Shown piece after piece: positions 15,948-26,300 of a stretch of DNA of 64,000 bases. Numbering within the stretch: position 1 is the first letter of the stretch; each line of letters opens with the position of its first letter. This DNA is from Chryseobacterium sp. G0201 (GTDB lineage Bacteria > Bacteroidota > Bacteroidia > Flavobacteriales > Weeksellaceae), in NCBI RefSeq assembly GCF_003815655.1, contig NZ_CP033917.1:2294001-2358000 (forward strand), read 5' to 3'. The translations under genes were made by a program, and so were the position numbers. The notes beneath the pieces are model-generated. The model saw nothing but the letters and a program-made list of their open reading frames with translations. It did not search any database and was not told the DNA's origin.

Positions 15948-17588
15948 TTAATTTTTAGTAATTCTAAACCAATCAAAATCGGCATATCCTCCGCGAGAGG
16001 CTTTTGCTGTGCTTACGCTGTACAAACCGACTTTAGCTCCAATCCATTTTCCTGGTTTTGCTTGGAAAACGTCGCCTGCTTTTGTGAAATTTTTTCCGTT
16101 TTCACTGTAACTGAATTGACATAAACCATTCGGTTCGTTTACATTTACTTTTAAATAAACTTCGTTTCCTTTTAATTTTGTTTCAAATAAAACTTTTTCT
16201 TCACCGCCTTTATCTGCTTTTTCAGCTCTTCTCAGTTGTAGATAATATCCGTCGGGTTTGTTGGTAATCACGATTGATTCATGATCTAATCCCATGATCA
16301 ATAATCCCGCTGTTTTTCCTTCTTTGGCATCTTCGGGTGTTAATTTCACTTTTGTTGAAGCCGCAAAGTTTGGTGCCGGGAATTTTTGGGTTAATAAATT
16401 CGGAACGTTCCATAGATTTTTTTCACCTTCAGGAACTTTCATGGAAAATAATCTTAAAAATTTTTGTCCCGGAAGTTTGGATGACCAGACGATATTTTCG
16501 TTGGCACTCCATTGCCATTGAATTCCTAATTTTTCACCATCAAATTCATCTGTTTCATTTGGGGTAACGATAGGGTAGGATTGCCCAACGTTTGGTTTTT
16601 TATAGGTTAAAACCGGTTCGCCGATTCCGTTTTTATTATTATCGATTCCGATGACAGGCCAGTCTTTTTCCCACTTCATAGGCTGTAAATGAACAATTCT
16701 TCCACCCGCATCCACATCCTGAAAATGGTAAAACCAATCTTCACCTGAAGGCGTATCTACCCAAGCTCCCTGATGAGGTCCGTTGATTTTTGTGGAGCCT
16801 TGTTCCAACACAACTTTCTCTTCGTAAGGACCGTAAATATTTTTTGATCTTAAAACCAATTGCCAACCTGTGGCAACTCCTCCTGCAGGAGCAAAAATAT
16901 AGTAATAACCATTTCTTTTATACATTTTAGGACCTTCAACGGTTGGATGTGCATCGTGACCATCAAAAACGTGAACTCCTTTATCCAAAACCTTTGTTCC
17001 TTCAGGATTCATTTTATTTAGGCTTAAAATACTTTTCACTCCGGCGCGGCTTCCCGCCCAGCCATGAACTAAATAGGCGTTTCCATCTTCATCCCAAAAC
17101 GGACAGGAATCGATCAAGCCTTTTCCTTCCATTACCAAAACAGGCTTTTCCCAAGTTCCCAATGGATCTTTGGTTTTAATCATATAAATTCCGAAATCGG
17201 GATCTCCCCAATAAATGTAAAATTCACCTTTATGAAATCTGATGCTTGGAGCCCAAACTCCGTCACCTCTTTTTGGGGTAGAGAAATGTTCGCTTGGAAG
17301 AACGTCAGTAAGTGCATAATTCACTAATTTCCAGTTCACCATATCTTTTGAATGAAGAATGGGCAATCCCGGAGCTTCATTGAAACTTGAAGCTGTCATA
17401 TAATAATCGTCACCGACACGAATCACATCCGGATCGGAATAATCTGCATACAAAACAGGATTTCTAAAGTTTTTTCCCTGATCTGCAGTCCAGACTTCGG
17501 AAACGTAGTTTTTTTCCTGTGCGTTAAGATATGTTGAAGCAATTGAAAATAGTGTGATTGCTGCTATATTTAAAATTTTTGTCCTCAT
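15948..17588 (-). CDS. glycoside hydrolase family 43 with C-terminal beta-sandwich
   Basis: An exported arabinosidase/xylosidase-type enzyme of 546 residues that probably trims pectin side chains. The signal peptide ends L-N-A-Q. The five-bladed propeller (about 40-340) has the three GH43 acids: Asp52 in DYSDPD, Asp160 in LIDSCPFWDEDG and Glu218 in TVEGPKMYK. The remaining 200 residues form a DUF1349-like/GH43 C2 beta-sandwich (FDGEKLGIQWQW, GLLIMG, YLQLRR, VGLYS). The domain pair resembles GH43_12-type enzymes; the subfamily is inference. It lies in line with GH105 and GH28. Confidence 0.9.
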   Translation of the reverse strand: MRTKILNIAAITLFSIASTYLNAQEKNYVSEVWTADQGKNFRNPVLYADYSDPDVIRVGDDYYMTASSFNEAPGLPILHSKDMVNWKLVNYALTDVLPSEHFSTPKRGDGVWAPSIRFHKGEFYIYWGDPDFGIYMIKTKDPLGTWEKPVLVMEGKGLIDSCPFWDEDGNAYLVHGWAGSRAGVKSILSLNKMNPEGTKVLDKGVHVFDGHDAHPTVEGPKMYKRNGYYYIFAPAGGVATGWQLVLRSKNIYGPYEEKVVLEQGSTKINGPHQGAWVDTPSGEDWFYHFQDVDAGGRIVHLQPMKWEKDWPVIGIDNNKNGIGEPVLTYKKPNVGQSYPIVTPNETDEFDGEKLGIQWQWSANENIVWSSKLPGQKFLRLFSMKVPEGEKNLWNVPNLLTQKFPAPNFAASTKVKLTPEDAKEGKTAGLLIMGLDHESIVITNKPDGYYLQLRRAEKADKGGEEKVLFETKLKGNEVYLKVNVNEPNGLCQFSYSENGKNFTKAGDVFQAKPGKWIGAKVGLYSVSTAKASRGGYADFDWFRITKN

Positions 17589-17633
17589 AAAATCAGATTC
17601 ATTGTTTAGGTGGTAGGAATTGGATTGTAGGTT

Positions 17634-18890
17634 TTATTTTTCAAATTCTATACTTGCCAAGATAAATGGTCCTGTTCCTTTTGCATCGTTGGAACGAATT
17701 TCTTCGTTTACATAATATTCGTAAGAACCATCTCTGTAAGGTTTTCCTCCTAAACCTGCGACAGCACAGCATTTATTTAAATTAACTACACCATTTTCGT
17801 CTACAGAAATAAGGTTTTTGATAATTCCGTCATAGCCTTTTTTGGCGGCAGCTTTATAAGATTTTGGAAGATAACCGTTGTTGACTGATTTAATGATTGT
17901 GTAGACAAACATTGATGATGCAGTAGCTTCTGTATAGTTTCCTTTTTCTCCTGCTTTATCCAATACCTGATACCAAAGTCCGTTGTCTTTATCCTGAACT
18001 TTTATTATGGCGTCTGTATAAGATTTTAAGTAAGAAATCAATTTTGCTCTTCCCGGATGGTCTTTCGGTAAATAATCCAAGACGTCTACCATTGCCATTC
18101 CGTACCAACCCATTGCTCTTCCCCAGAAATTAGGAGAAACTCCGTTTTCTTTATTTGCCCAAGCCTGTTCTTTACTTTCGTCCCAAGCGTGATACAGCAA
18201 TCCTGTTTTTTTGTCTACCAAATGTTTTTGAATCAAATCAAACTGTAAAACAACATCATTATAAGCTTTTGTTGCATCTGCGCCTTTTGCAAAATCTTTG
18301 GTGTAGTGAGCATAAAATGGTTGTCCCATGTATAAACCATCCAGCCACATTTGGCTTGGATAGATCTTTTTGTGCCAGAAACCACCTTCTGATGTTCTTG
18401 GTTGTCCGTCAATCTGAGAACGAAGCATTTTCAAAGCTTTTAGATACTTTTCTTTTTTCTCTTTTTCGTAAAGATAAAGAAGTACATTTCCGCTGTTTAG
18501 AAGATCTATATTGTATTTATCTAATTCGTAGGTAAGGATACTGCCATCTTCTTTCACCAGTTTTTCTCCAAAGCTGCTGATATATTCGTAATATTCTTTT
18601 TTGCCTGTTTTTGCATAAACCTGTTCAGCTCCATCCAAAACAATTGCTGATGGATAAGTCCATTTCGGGCTTTTGCTGAAATCAAGCATCCATGATTCCG
18701 GGAAACGGTTGATTTCAGAAAGCAGCATTCTTTCAGACCATTTTAGATTGGTTGGAACTATTTTTCCTGATTTTGAATTTTCTGTTGCAGGTTTTGATGC
18801 TACAGATTTAGTTTGGGCACATGCTAAGAACATTCCTGAACCTAAAATTGCGACAGCGTATGCTTTTATCTTATTATTAATGAAATTCAT
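17634..18890 (-). CDS. unsaturated rhamnogalacturonyl/glucuronyl hydrolase, GH105
   Basis: A lipoprotein hydrolase of 418 residues that removes the unsaturated uronic acid left at the end of lyase products. The lipobox is L-A-C (Cys24). The (alpha/alpha)6 barrel carries MWLDGLYM with the catalytic Asp, YHAWDESKEQAW, FWGRAMGWYGMAMVD and GKPYRDGSYEYY, matching YteR/YesR-like GH105. The length is slightly over the family's 370-380 owing to the signal and an N-terminal linker. The released sugar is the substrate of KdgF and KduI, which links this gene to the plus-strand pathway. Confidence 0.93.
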   Translation of the reverse strand: MNFINNKIKAYAVAILGSGMFLACAQTKSVASKPATENSKSGKIVPTNLKWSERMLLSEINRFPESWMLDFSKSPKWTYPSAIVLDGAEQVYAKTGKKEYYEYISSFGEKLVKEDGSILTYELDKYNIDLLNSGNVLLYLYEKEKKEKYLKALKMLRSQIDGQPRTSEGGFWHKKIYPSQMWLDGLYMGQPFYAHYTKDFAKGADATKAYNDVVLQFDLIQKHLVDKKTGLLYHAWDESKEQAWANKENGVSPNFWGRAMGWYGMAMVDVLDYLPKDHPGRAKLISYLKSYTDAIIKVQDKDNGLWYQVLDKAGEKGNYTEATASSMFVYTIIKSVNNGYLPKSYKAAAKKGYDGIIKNLISVDENGVVNLNKCCAVAGLGGKPYRDGSYEYYVNEEIRSNDAKGTGPFILASIEFEK

Positions 18891-18952
18891 GATTTTAAAC
18901 TTTAAAGTTGATTATTTTTTTTACCGGATTTAACAAAGAGTTTTCATGGTTA

Positions 18953-20368
18953 TTAGAATTGTCTTTCGGTTATTTTTTTAACAATATCATTAAAATAGAC
19001 TTCAATATTATCGTAGTTTTTATCTAAATCCTTTCCGTTGGCGTTGGCCACTTTTGGGTTTAATTTATTTTTAATTTCCCATTCATCGGGCATTCCGTCG
19101 TTGTCTGAATCGAGTAGAGGTTTCCCTTGTTTCAGGTCAGGGAATCCGCCGACATCTTTTTGAGAATCGATGATTCCGTTGGTACTTCCTTTTGAACCTT
19201 TGTAAGTGAAACTTACATTTTTTACATCTTTCAAAACATGCAGATCCACTGCATCTCTCAACAAACTTGCTCCACCGATCTGTAAAATCTTCTCGTAAGC
19301 TTCTTTTGCAGACTGCGTTTTTACATTATTCTGAATATCGTGTGGCTGATTGATTTTTATGGAGTTTTTATCTTTATCCGTCAAATTATAAGATGGTTTC
19401 ATCTGACTGAAAACACCTTCCGTCCAATTGTCTTTTGTGACTTCAGGATTTCCTTCAACAACATTTCCGTTGATGTAATATTTCCCCCAGATGTTGTAAA
19501 CTTCTGTCTCGGGTTTTTCGTTTTTATCGATGGCAACAATTCGTTGTTTTGTCATTGTTGCAGGGCCGGGTTTGTAGTAATTATTAACAATATTGACGTT
19601 CATTCCTTCGCCTCCGTAAACATTGTTGTGTCCCCAATTGTAAATGACATTATTTCTAAAATCGGTAAGATCGGTCAAGGCAAATTTACTTCCCGCATAT
19701 TCTCCCAATCTTGGATTTCTGCTGTCGTGATGAGCGTAAATATTATGATGAAAAGAGGCAAATTTTCCGCCTGCAATTCCGCCATAGCCGTGAGCACCTT
19801 TTTGATGGGCAGAATTTCTCAGACTTTCGGCAATTACACACCATTGGAGTGTTGTATTTTCATTGACATAAATGGAAACCGTTTCGTCTGTAGACCAACT
19901 CATCGAGCAATGATCAACCATCAGATTTTTGATGAATCTTGCGCCCAAAGCATCACCTTCAAAGTTTTTCTGATCACCCATTCTGAAACGCATGTAACGT
20001 ATAACCACATTGTCTGCACCAACGAAAGTTTCGTAATTGGCAACGGTAATTCCGTCTCCAGGAGCGGTTTGTCCGGCAATGGTGACATCACCTTCTTTTA
20101 TTTTTAATGAAGATTCAAGATAAATTGTTCCACTTGTTTTAAAAGCAATATATCTCGAACCTTTTTGGTCTAAAGCGTATCTCAAAGTACCTTCTGAACC
20201 GTCATCTGTCAATTTAGTAACAAAATAAACTTTTCCGCCACGACCACCTGTTGTGTACCTTCCGAAACCTTCAGCTCCAGGAAAACTCAACACCTCCTGA
20301 GCATTTACCAGTGAGGAAATACTGCATAAAATTCCTAATGTGAATAGTTTTGTGAAGTGTTTTTTCAT
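18953..20368 (-). CDS. pectate lyase, PL1-like, exported
   Basis: An exported beta-helix lyase of 471 residues, signal peptide ending V-N-A-Q. It opens with FPGAEGFGRYTTGGRGG, then GTLRYAL and the PL1 core: VDHCSMSWSTDE with the conserved Asp/His, and RNPRLGEY with the arginine motif. A C-terminal segment D-S-D-N-D-G-M-P-D-E-W-E is a calcium-binding thrombospondin type 3-like loop common in this subgroup. It is distant from the lipoprotein PL1 at 5769. Its position between GH105 and CE8 suggests action on demethylated galacturonan. Confidence 0.9.
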   Translation of the reverse strand: MKKHFTKLFTLGILCSISSLVNAQEVLSFPGAEGFGRYTTGGRGGKVYFVTKLTDDGSEGTLRYALDQKGSRYIAFKTSGTIYLESSLKIKEGDVTIAGQTAPGDGITVANYETFVGADNVVIRYMRFRMGDQKNFEGDALGARFIKNLMVDHCSMSWSTDETVSIYVNENTTLQWCVIAESLRNSAHQKGAHGYGGIAGGKFASFHHNIYAHHDSRNPRLGEYAGSKFALTDLTDFRNNVIYNWGHNNVYGGEGMNVNIVNNYYKPGPATMTKQRIVAIDKNEKPETEVYNIWGKYYINGNVVEGNPEVTKDNWTEGVFSQMKPSYNLTDKDKNSIKINQPHDIQNNVKTQSAKEAYEKILQIGGASLLRDAVDLHVLKDVKNVSFTYKGSKGSTNGIIDSQKDVGGFPDLKQGKPLLDSDNDGMPDEWEIKNKLNPKVANANGKDLDKNYDNIEVYFNDIVKKITERQF

Positions 20369-20410
20369 GATTGAAAATTCTTTGGTGTTTTTGAGGTTTA
20401 GATTAAAAAT

Positions 20411-21433
20411 TTATTTCAAGTTTTTTGTGATGTTCCAGTTGTCGTTTCCTTTGAGAATATTTTCTGGTGTGTATTTTTTCCTTTCTTCTTTGCTTAATTG
20501 GTGTGACCATGAAACTCTTTTTGAAATATTGGCTCCAGTACCTTTTGAATCAGATTCTGCATAAAAAGTTGTCTTTTCTGCATCGGGTTTGCTCCAATTA
20601 TGCCAACCTTCAGGTTTTATGGTTGAATTGATTTCACAATCGATGTAAACAGTTTTAGCAAAAGGTCGCCACGGTCTTCCTAAATAGACTGAATTTTCTT
20701 TAGCATTTCCGATGATTTTAGATTTAATAAAAACAAATCCAAACTCGTTTTCCTGTGGAGTAGAAGCGGCTGTTACATAACTTGCTGTTTCTTTGGAGTA
20801 AATTGTACAGTTTTCAAAAACGACTGTTCCGGCTCCGAAAATATAATCGGTTGTACCCTCGATGTAGCAGTTTTTGAAATAATTTCTTGAAGGTTTTGTT
20901 TTATCCTGTAAATCCTGAGCTCCTTTTAAATATAAAGTGTCTTGGTTTCCTAAGAATTTACAGTTTTCAAAAATGATCCTGTCACCTGAAGTCAAAAGAG
21001 CAACGGCTTGTCCGACTCTTCCTGAACTGTTTTCAAAAGAAATATTTTTCGCTGTAAGATCATTTGAATAAATAAAAATCGTTGAAGAACCAGTTGTTCC
21101 GATATCTTTTCCTTCCGAATTCTTTTTTGAAGCAAAATCATCGTACGTGATAATTGTGTTTTCGGGATTTTCTCCTTCCATCAAAATTGCTCCTTTTGTT
21201 TCGGGAACGGTAATTTTTTCTTTGTAAATTCCTGCTTTAATTAAAATTTTTGTTCTTGCTGAGGTTCCGTTTTCAACAGCGTCAATGGCTTGTTGTATTG
21301 TGGTGAAGTTGCCTTTTCCGTCTTTCGAAACCACGATTGTTTTATCATTAGCTTTGAAAGAAAGAAGGCTTAAAATTAATACAGAAAAAACAGAAAACAG
21401 AATAAAATTTTTATGAAAAGTGGAAGCTTTCAT
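20411..21433 (-). CDS. pectinesterase (CE8), second of two
   Basis: An exported pectin methylesterase of 340 residues with an N-terminal hydrophobic signal (about 8-26). Motifs are GQAVAL (141-146), LGNQDTLY with Gln164 and Asp165, TDYIFG with nucleophile Asp196, and YLGRPW with Arg253 and Trp255. It is the first enzyme gene after susD, separated by a strong hairpin that may lower its expression relative to susCD. With the CE8 at 12280 it makes a pair; the differing residues around the active site hint at different methylation patterns being used. Confidence 0.94.
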   Translation of the reverse strand: MKASTFHKNFILFSVFSVLILSLLSFKANDKTIVVSKDGKGNFTTIQQAIDAVENGTSARTKILIKAGIYKEKITVPETKGAILMEGENPENTIITYDDFASKKNSEGKDIGTTGSSTIFIYSNDLTAKNISFENSSGRVGQAVALLTSGDRIIFENCKFLGNQDTLYLKGAQDLQDKTKPSRNYFKNCYIEGTTDYIFGAGTVVFENCTIYSKETASYVTAASTPQENEFGFVFIKSKIIGNAKENSVYLGRPWRPFAKTVYIDCEINSTIKPEGWHNWSKPDAEKTTFYAESDSKGTGANISKRVSWSHQLSKEERKKYTPENILKGNDNWNITKNLK

Positions 21434-21450
21434 TGAATTTGATTTTGGAT

Positions 21451-21497
21451 TTTTTTAAAAATACAGACTTAGCTCTTGTTACGGAGTAAGTCTGTAT
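21451..21497 (-). terminator. hairpin after susD (partial terminator)
   Basis: A perfect 11-bp stem ATACAGACTTA/TAAGTCTGTAT (arms 21461-21471 and 21487-21497) is followed on the minus strand by T4 then A/T-rich DNA. It lies 31 bp past the susD stop codon. Such a hairpin could let susC/susD be expressed more than the downstream enzymes. Confidence 0.7.
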
Positions 21498-21527
21498 CTA
21501 ACTTGATATGAATGTATTTTTTATCTC

Positions 21528-23342
21528 CTAGTAACCGTAATCTTGGGTAAGATTGTAGTTAGACTGGATGATATCGCTATAAATTGGCAATAATTCTCTC
21601 TTATTTGGCTGGAAATACTGCGCAAAACCTTTTACCGGATCACTGATGTAAGTTGGTAAAACCGCTGCTCTCCAAGCAATTTTTGTATAACCTGTAGGCG
21701 TCGCATCTTGTGAAGCCATGTAAAATACCTGAGATTTGTCTCCGCCAGTGTAATAAATATCGATGTCGTTGATATTTTGCTGTGCCGATTTTGTAGGATC
21801 GTAAACCGATTTTTTAAAGTAAAGGTTTAGCGGAACGTTTGCATATTGACCAGTTCCGTTTGCGAAAGCTGTCAGTTTTTGTCTTGTTTCTGTGATTTTA
21901 GAACTTAATAAATTCCAACGGATCAAATCGTATTTTCTGATTCCTTCAGAGCCCAATTCTAATAATCTTTCCTGTACAACATAATTGAAGAATCCTGTTT
22001 TATCAGTCGGGATTGTTCCTACCTGAGCTAAGTTTCCTGTGTATGCTCTGTTTCTAACTGCTTTCACCGCATTGATTGCATCTGCAGAAGGCGCTCCGTG
22101 AATTTCATTATCTGCCTCAGCAAACATCAATAATACATCTGAAAAACGTAGCAAAGGCCAGTCTACCGCAAGGTTTTGAGAAGGTCCTGTGATATTCGTC
22201 CAAGATTTTCTGTATTTTGAATCTGTGAAAGAAATTGCAGTCACTAATTCTGCCTGATTGGTGTTGTTTACTTTGAAAATTCCCACGTTCATGTCTCTTC
22301 TTAAGTCATATTTAGTAAACTCATAGAAGTAAGTTGGAAGTGCGTTGATTCCACCACCGCCTTTCCAGTTAGAGTTGTCATCATGTTTTAATCCATTATA
22401 ATAACCAATTTTACTGTCTGTTCTGGCATTACCTCCAAAAGCTCCCACGCAGAAAATAATTTCGTTTGTAGTATCTTGAGAATTGCTGTGTAAAGCTTTG
22501 AAAACAGATTCATAACTAGGATTTAAGCTATGTTCTCCTGCATGATTCATGATGTCTTTACACTCGTCTAAAGCAATCTGATAATAAGTTTGAGGATTAG
22601 ATCCCTGCGCCATTACCTGCGGACTTCTTCTTAAAGAATATCCTGCTCTTGCCAATGCAATTCTTGCTCTAAGACCTTTTACAAAACCTTTTGAAATTCT
22701 TGCGTTGGTTGTGCTTCCTTCTGATCTCCATGGAACTAATGCTGAAGCCTGTGCAAGATCCGCAATCATTCTTTCGTAGATGATATCTCTATCTGTTTTT
22801 GGAAGATAAAGATCTGCCATATCTGCTGACGGCTTATCCTGAAATGGTACATCTCCCCAGTTTCTGATCAATTCATAATAAAATTGAGCTCTTAAGGTTA
22901 ATGCTTCACCAAGATAGCGATCCATTAGTTTTTTATCCGCATCAGAACCTGTCTTGTAAACCGGAGAAAGTGGAATATTTTTAATGCAAAGATTTGCTCT
23001 TTCAATTCCTGAATATAGTTTTAAGAAAGGTTTATTAAGTTCTGTATTTGTAGTACAAGATCCGAATGTAGCAATTCCTCTTCTGTCGTTACAGTTGTAA
23101 TCTCCGGAAGTTCTGAAATCGTCGCTTGAGTGAGGATAGATCAATGATAATCTCTGTCCGTATCCATCGTCACCGGCAAGCTGGCTGTAAACACCTACTA
23201 AAGCAGAAAATGTATCTGATGTACTATCAAATTGTTGCGCTTCTGCCACACTTGAATAATTTTCTGCATCCAGATAATCATTACATGAATTCAGCGTAGT
23301 TAAAGAAAGAATGCAACTTAAAATAATTATTGTCTTTTTCAT
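21528..23342 (-). CDS. susD: SusD/RagB-family glycan-binding lipoprotein
   Basis: A surface lipoprotein of 604 residues that caps the SusC barrel and binds pectic oligosaccharide. The lipobox is L-N-S-C (Cys20). It has N-terminal SusD features (N-D-Y-L-D-A-E-N, then helical TPR-like pairs with RAQFYYELIRNWGDVPF, A-R-I-A-L-A-R-A) and the C-terminal RagB pattern with WPLLRFSDVLLMFAEADNE and ERLLELGSEGIRKYDLIRW. The length fits the family. It begins 13 bp after susC, and the pair starts the minus-strand pectin run. Confidence 0.95.
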   Translation of the reverse strand: MKKTIIILSCILSLTTLNSCNDYLDAENYSSVAEAQQFDSTSDTFSALVGVYSQLAGDDGYGQRLSLIYPHSSDDFRTSGDYNCNDRRGIATFGSCTTNTELNKPFLKLYSGIERANLCIKNIPLSPVYKTGSDADKKLMDRYLGEALTLRAQFYYELIRNWGDVPFQDKPSADMADLYLPKTDRDIIYERMIADLAQASALVPWRSEGSTTNARISKGFVKGLRARIALARAGYSLRRSPQVMAQGSNPQTYYQIALDECKDIMNHAGEHSLNPSYESVFKALHSNSQDTTNEIIFCVGAFGGNARTDSKIGYYNGLKHDDNSNWKGGGGINALPTYFYEFTKYDLRRDMNVGIFKVNNTNQAELVTAISFTDSKYRKSWTNITGPSQNLAVDWPLLRFSDVLLMFAEADNEIHGAPSADAINAVKAVRNRAYTGNLAQVGTIPTDKTGFFNYVVQERLLELGSEGIRKYDLIRWNLLSSKITETRQKLTAFANGTGQYANVPLNLYFKKSVYDPTKSAQQNINDIDIYYTGGDKSQVFYMASQDATPTGYTKIAWRAAVLPTYISDPVKGFAQYFQPNKRELLPIYSDIIQSNYNLTQDYGY

Positions 23343-23355
23343 GTTTAAGTTTTAA

Positions 23356-26300
23356 TTAAAAGGTTATATCAACACCTGTTAAAATAAATCTGCTTCTAGG
23401 ATATGCAGCATAATCTACCCCCGGAGTCAAAGGATTTTTTCTTGTACTTGCTTCAGGATCGTAACCTTTATAACCTGTAATGGTAAATAGATTATTAACC
23501 GTAGCATACAATCTGAAATTCCTGATACCAAGGCTTTCCAGTGAATTTTTTGGAAGGCTGTATCCTATCGTTACATTGTTTAATCTTAAGAAAGATCCAT
23601 CTTCAATGGCATAAGAATGTAGAATGTAACTTCCCTGTGGAGGTGTCCACATTGTTGTATTGGCATTCAAAGCGGCTAAGGCAGTAGGATCATTCACTTT
23701 GACACCGTTATTGTCAAACCATCTCCATCTGTCTGCAACTTCCGCTGCCATGTTGTTGTCTCTGTATAAATATTGAGTGGTAAACTCTATTTTATTAGCA
23801 TTGTACACTTTATTTCCAACAGAGAAATTAAAGAATAAGCTCATATCCCAGTTTCTGTATCTGAAATTCTGGCTGAAACCTCCGAAAAATTTCGGTTGAG
23901 CACTTCCTAATTCTGTCTGGTCTGCTGCTGTGATCTGTCCGTCACCGTTAAGATCTCTTAATTTAAGATCTCCCGGCTGGATTGGCTTTGAACCGTTTGC
24001 CACGGCACTGCTACTCGCAACTCCTGCCTTTAAAGTATAGGCTTGTGTTGCAGTATTATAGTCGAAATCACTGATCTCATATCTTCCTTCTGTAACGTAA
24101 CCGTAATAAGTTCCTACAGGATTCCCAACTTTAGCAACAAAATCAAATAAATTGTTTACCCATCCTGAAGGTACAAGATATTGAGTACTGTTTGGTCCGT
24201 TACCGGCACCTAAACTCTTAATAACATTTCTGTTGGCAGAGATATTAAAATCAGTCTTCCATGTAAAGTTTTCTTTATTTACGATAATACCTCCTAATGA
24301 AACTTCAACTCCTTTATTCTGAGTTTTCCCTGAATTTTGAAATTGAGAATCATAACCTGAAGTCTGTGGAATTTTAGCTAAAACCAAAAGATCCTTTGTA
24401 TCGGTAATATATCCGTCTACACTACCGTACAATCTTCCGTTGAACAATCCGAAATCAATACCTAAGTTTTTAGAAACGGTAGCTTCCCATTTAATATTAG
24501 GATTCGCTAAAACAGTTCCCGTAGTTGCTCCAGGCGTTACACCGCTTCCGAATGTATATCCGAAATCTGTAGAGGTAGTAAAGAATGTATTGTATAAATA
24601 AGGAGTAATTCTGTTGTTTCCGGCTAAACCATATCCAAAACGAAGTTTAAGCTCATCCAGCCATTCTTTGTTTTTAAGGAATTTTTCTTCTTTTATTTTC
24701 CATGCTACTGAAACCGCAGGGAATGTTCCCCATCTGTTTTCGTAGTCAAAAATATTGGAAGCATCTGATCTAACGGAAGCCGTTATGATATATTTGTTGT
24801 CATAAATATAATTGACTCTACCAAAGAATGAAGCTAGTCTGTCCGGAGGTAATGCGCTCGTTCTTGGTGCATCCTGAATCATTCCTGATGGCGGACTTGC
24901 AGCCTGAATATTGGCAAATGCCTCGTTCGGAAGAATAGAAACCGGAAGCCATTTTGTATAAGTACTCGATACTTCACCATCCGTCTGTACCGTTTCCTGA
25001 CCCAATAATAAATCAAGTTTATGATTTCCGAATTTCTTTGTGTAGTTTAAAGTATTCGTATTGGTGATTCTTCTGGTTTGGTTTCTCGTTAATTGTACAA
25101 TCGGCTGATTGTTATTGGCTCTGGCATCACTTGTAATGCTTCCCCAAAACTGATTCACAAAATTGTCTTTCTGTACATAACCTATAACACTTCTGAAAGT
25201 TAAGTCTTTGGTAATATTATAGTTTAAATAAGCATTTAATAATAAATCATTGGTTCTGGCGTCCTTTATTTCATTGTCATTCAACAATAAAGGGTTAACC
25301 AAGTTGGTGTTTGTTGCATAGTTAGGATCAAAATCGTCGATAGGAACATTACTTCCTCCTTCGAAAGGTTGATATCTTACCGCATTTCTCAGTCTGTTTG
25401 TTCCCTGAGAACCTGTAGCAGACGTTCCTGCTCCGGAAATTAGCTGTCGGCTGTATCTTGCATTGAATCCAACTTTTAATTTTTTAGAAATATCATAATC
25501 ATATTTAAAGTTGGCCATACTTCTTCTGAAACCGGAATTTAGCATGATTCCGTCTTCTTCCACATGATTTAATGTTAATGAGAATGCAGATTTATCAGAT
25601 CCTCCTGTTAGGCTTAAATTATGCGTAAAGTTGAATGCTTCTTGTCCGAAAAGTTCATTTTGCCAATCTCTTTCTTTAATATTTTGATATTTGGTCGCAA
25701 TTTGGTCATAGGTTCCATATCTTGTATTAAAAGCTGTAATGTCTTCAGCGATACCGTTTTTGTTGTAAAGTTCATACTGATACATTACAAATTCATAAGG
25801 ATCTAAAACCGGAATGGTATTCATGATTTTTCTAACCCCTGTATAACCGCTGTAGTTAATCGTTGTAAGCGCTTTTTTGCGTCCTCCTTTTGTTGTAATT
25901 ATAACAACACCGTTTGCACCTCTGGATCCATAGATAGAAGTGGAAGCAGCATCTTTTAATACCTCAATTGATTCAATTTCTTTTGGCGAAATGATAGATA
26001 GTGCATTATCCATCTGGATTCCGTCTACGATATATAAGGGTGCGTTACTCTGTGTGATAGAAGTACCACCTCTTACCTTAATTTCAACTTCTGCACCCGG
26101 CGAGCCCTCACTTGCAGTGACCTGTACACCGGCAATTCTTCCCTGGATGGCTTCTGCAGCACTATTTACTGGCATATCCTTTACAGCTTCGGCTTTTACA
26201 GAACCAACAGCGTTGGTAACGTCTTTTTTAGAAACTCTGGAATATCCTACCAAAACAACTTCGTCGATTTTGGTTTCTTTTTCTGCTTTCGTTTCTTTTT

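Noticed and set aside
19340..20107. Plus-strand frame of 255 codons opposite the PL1 lyase
   Set aside because: It is antisense to conserved lyase motifs, with no recognisable domain or signal.
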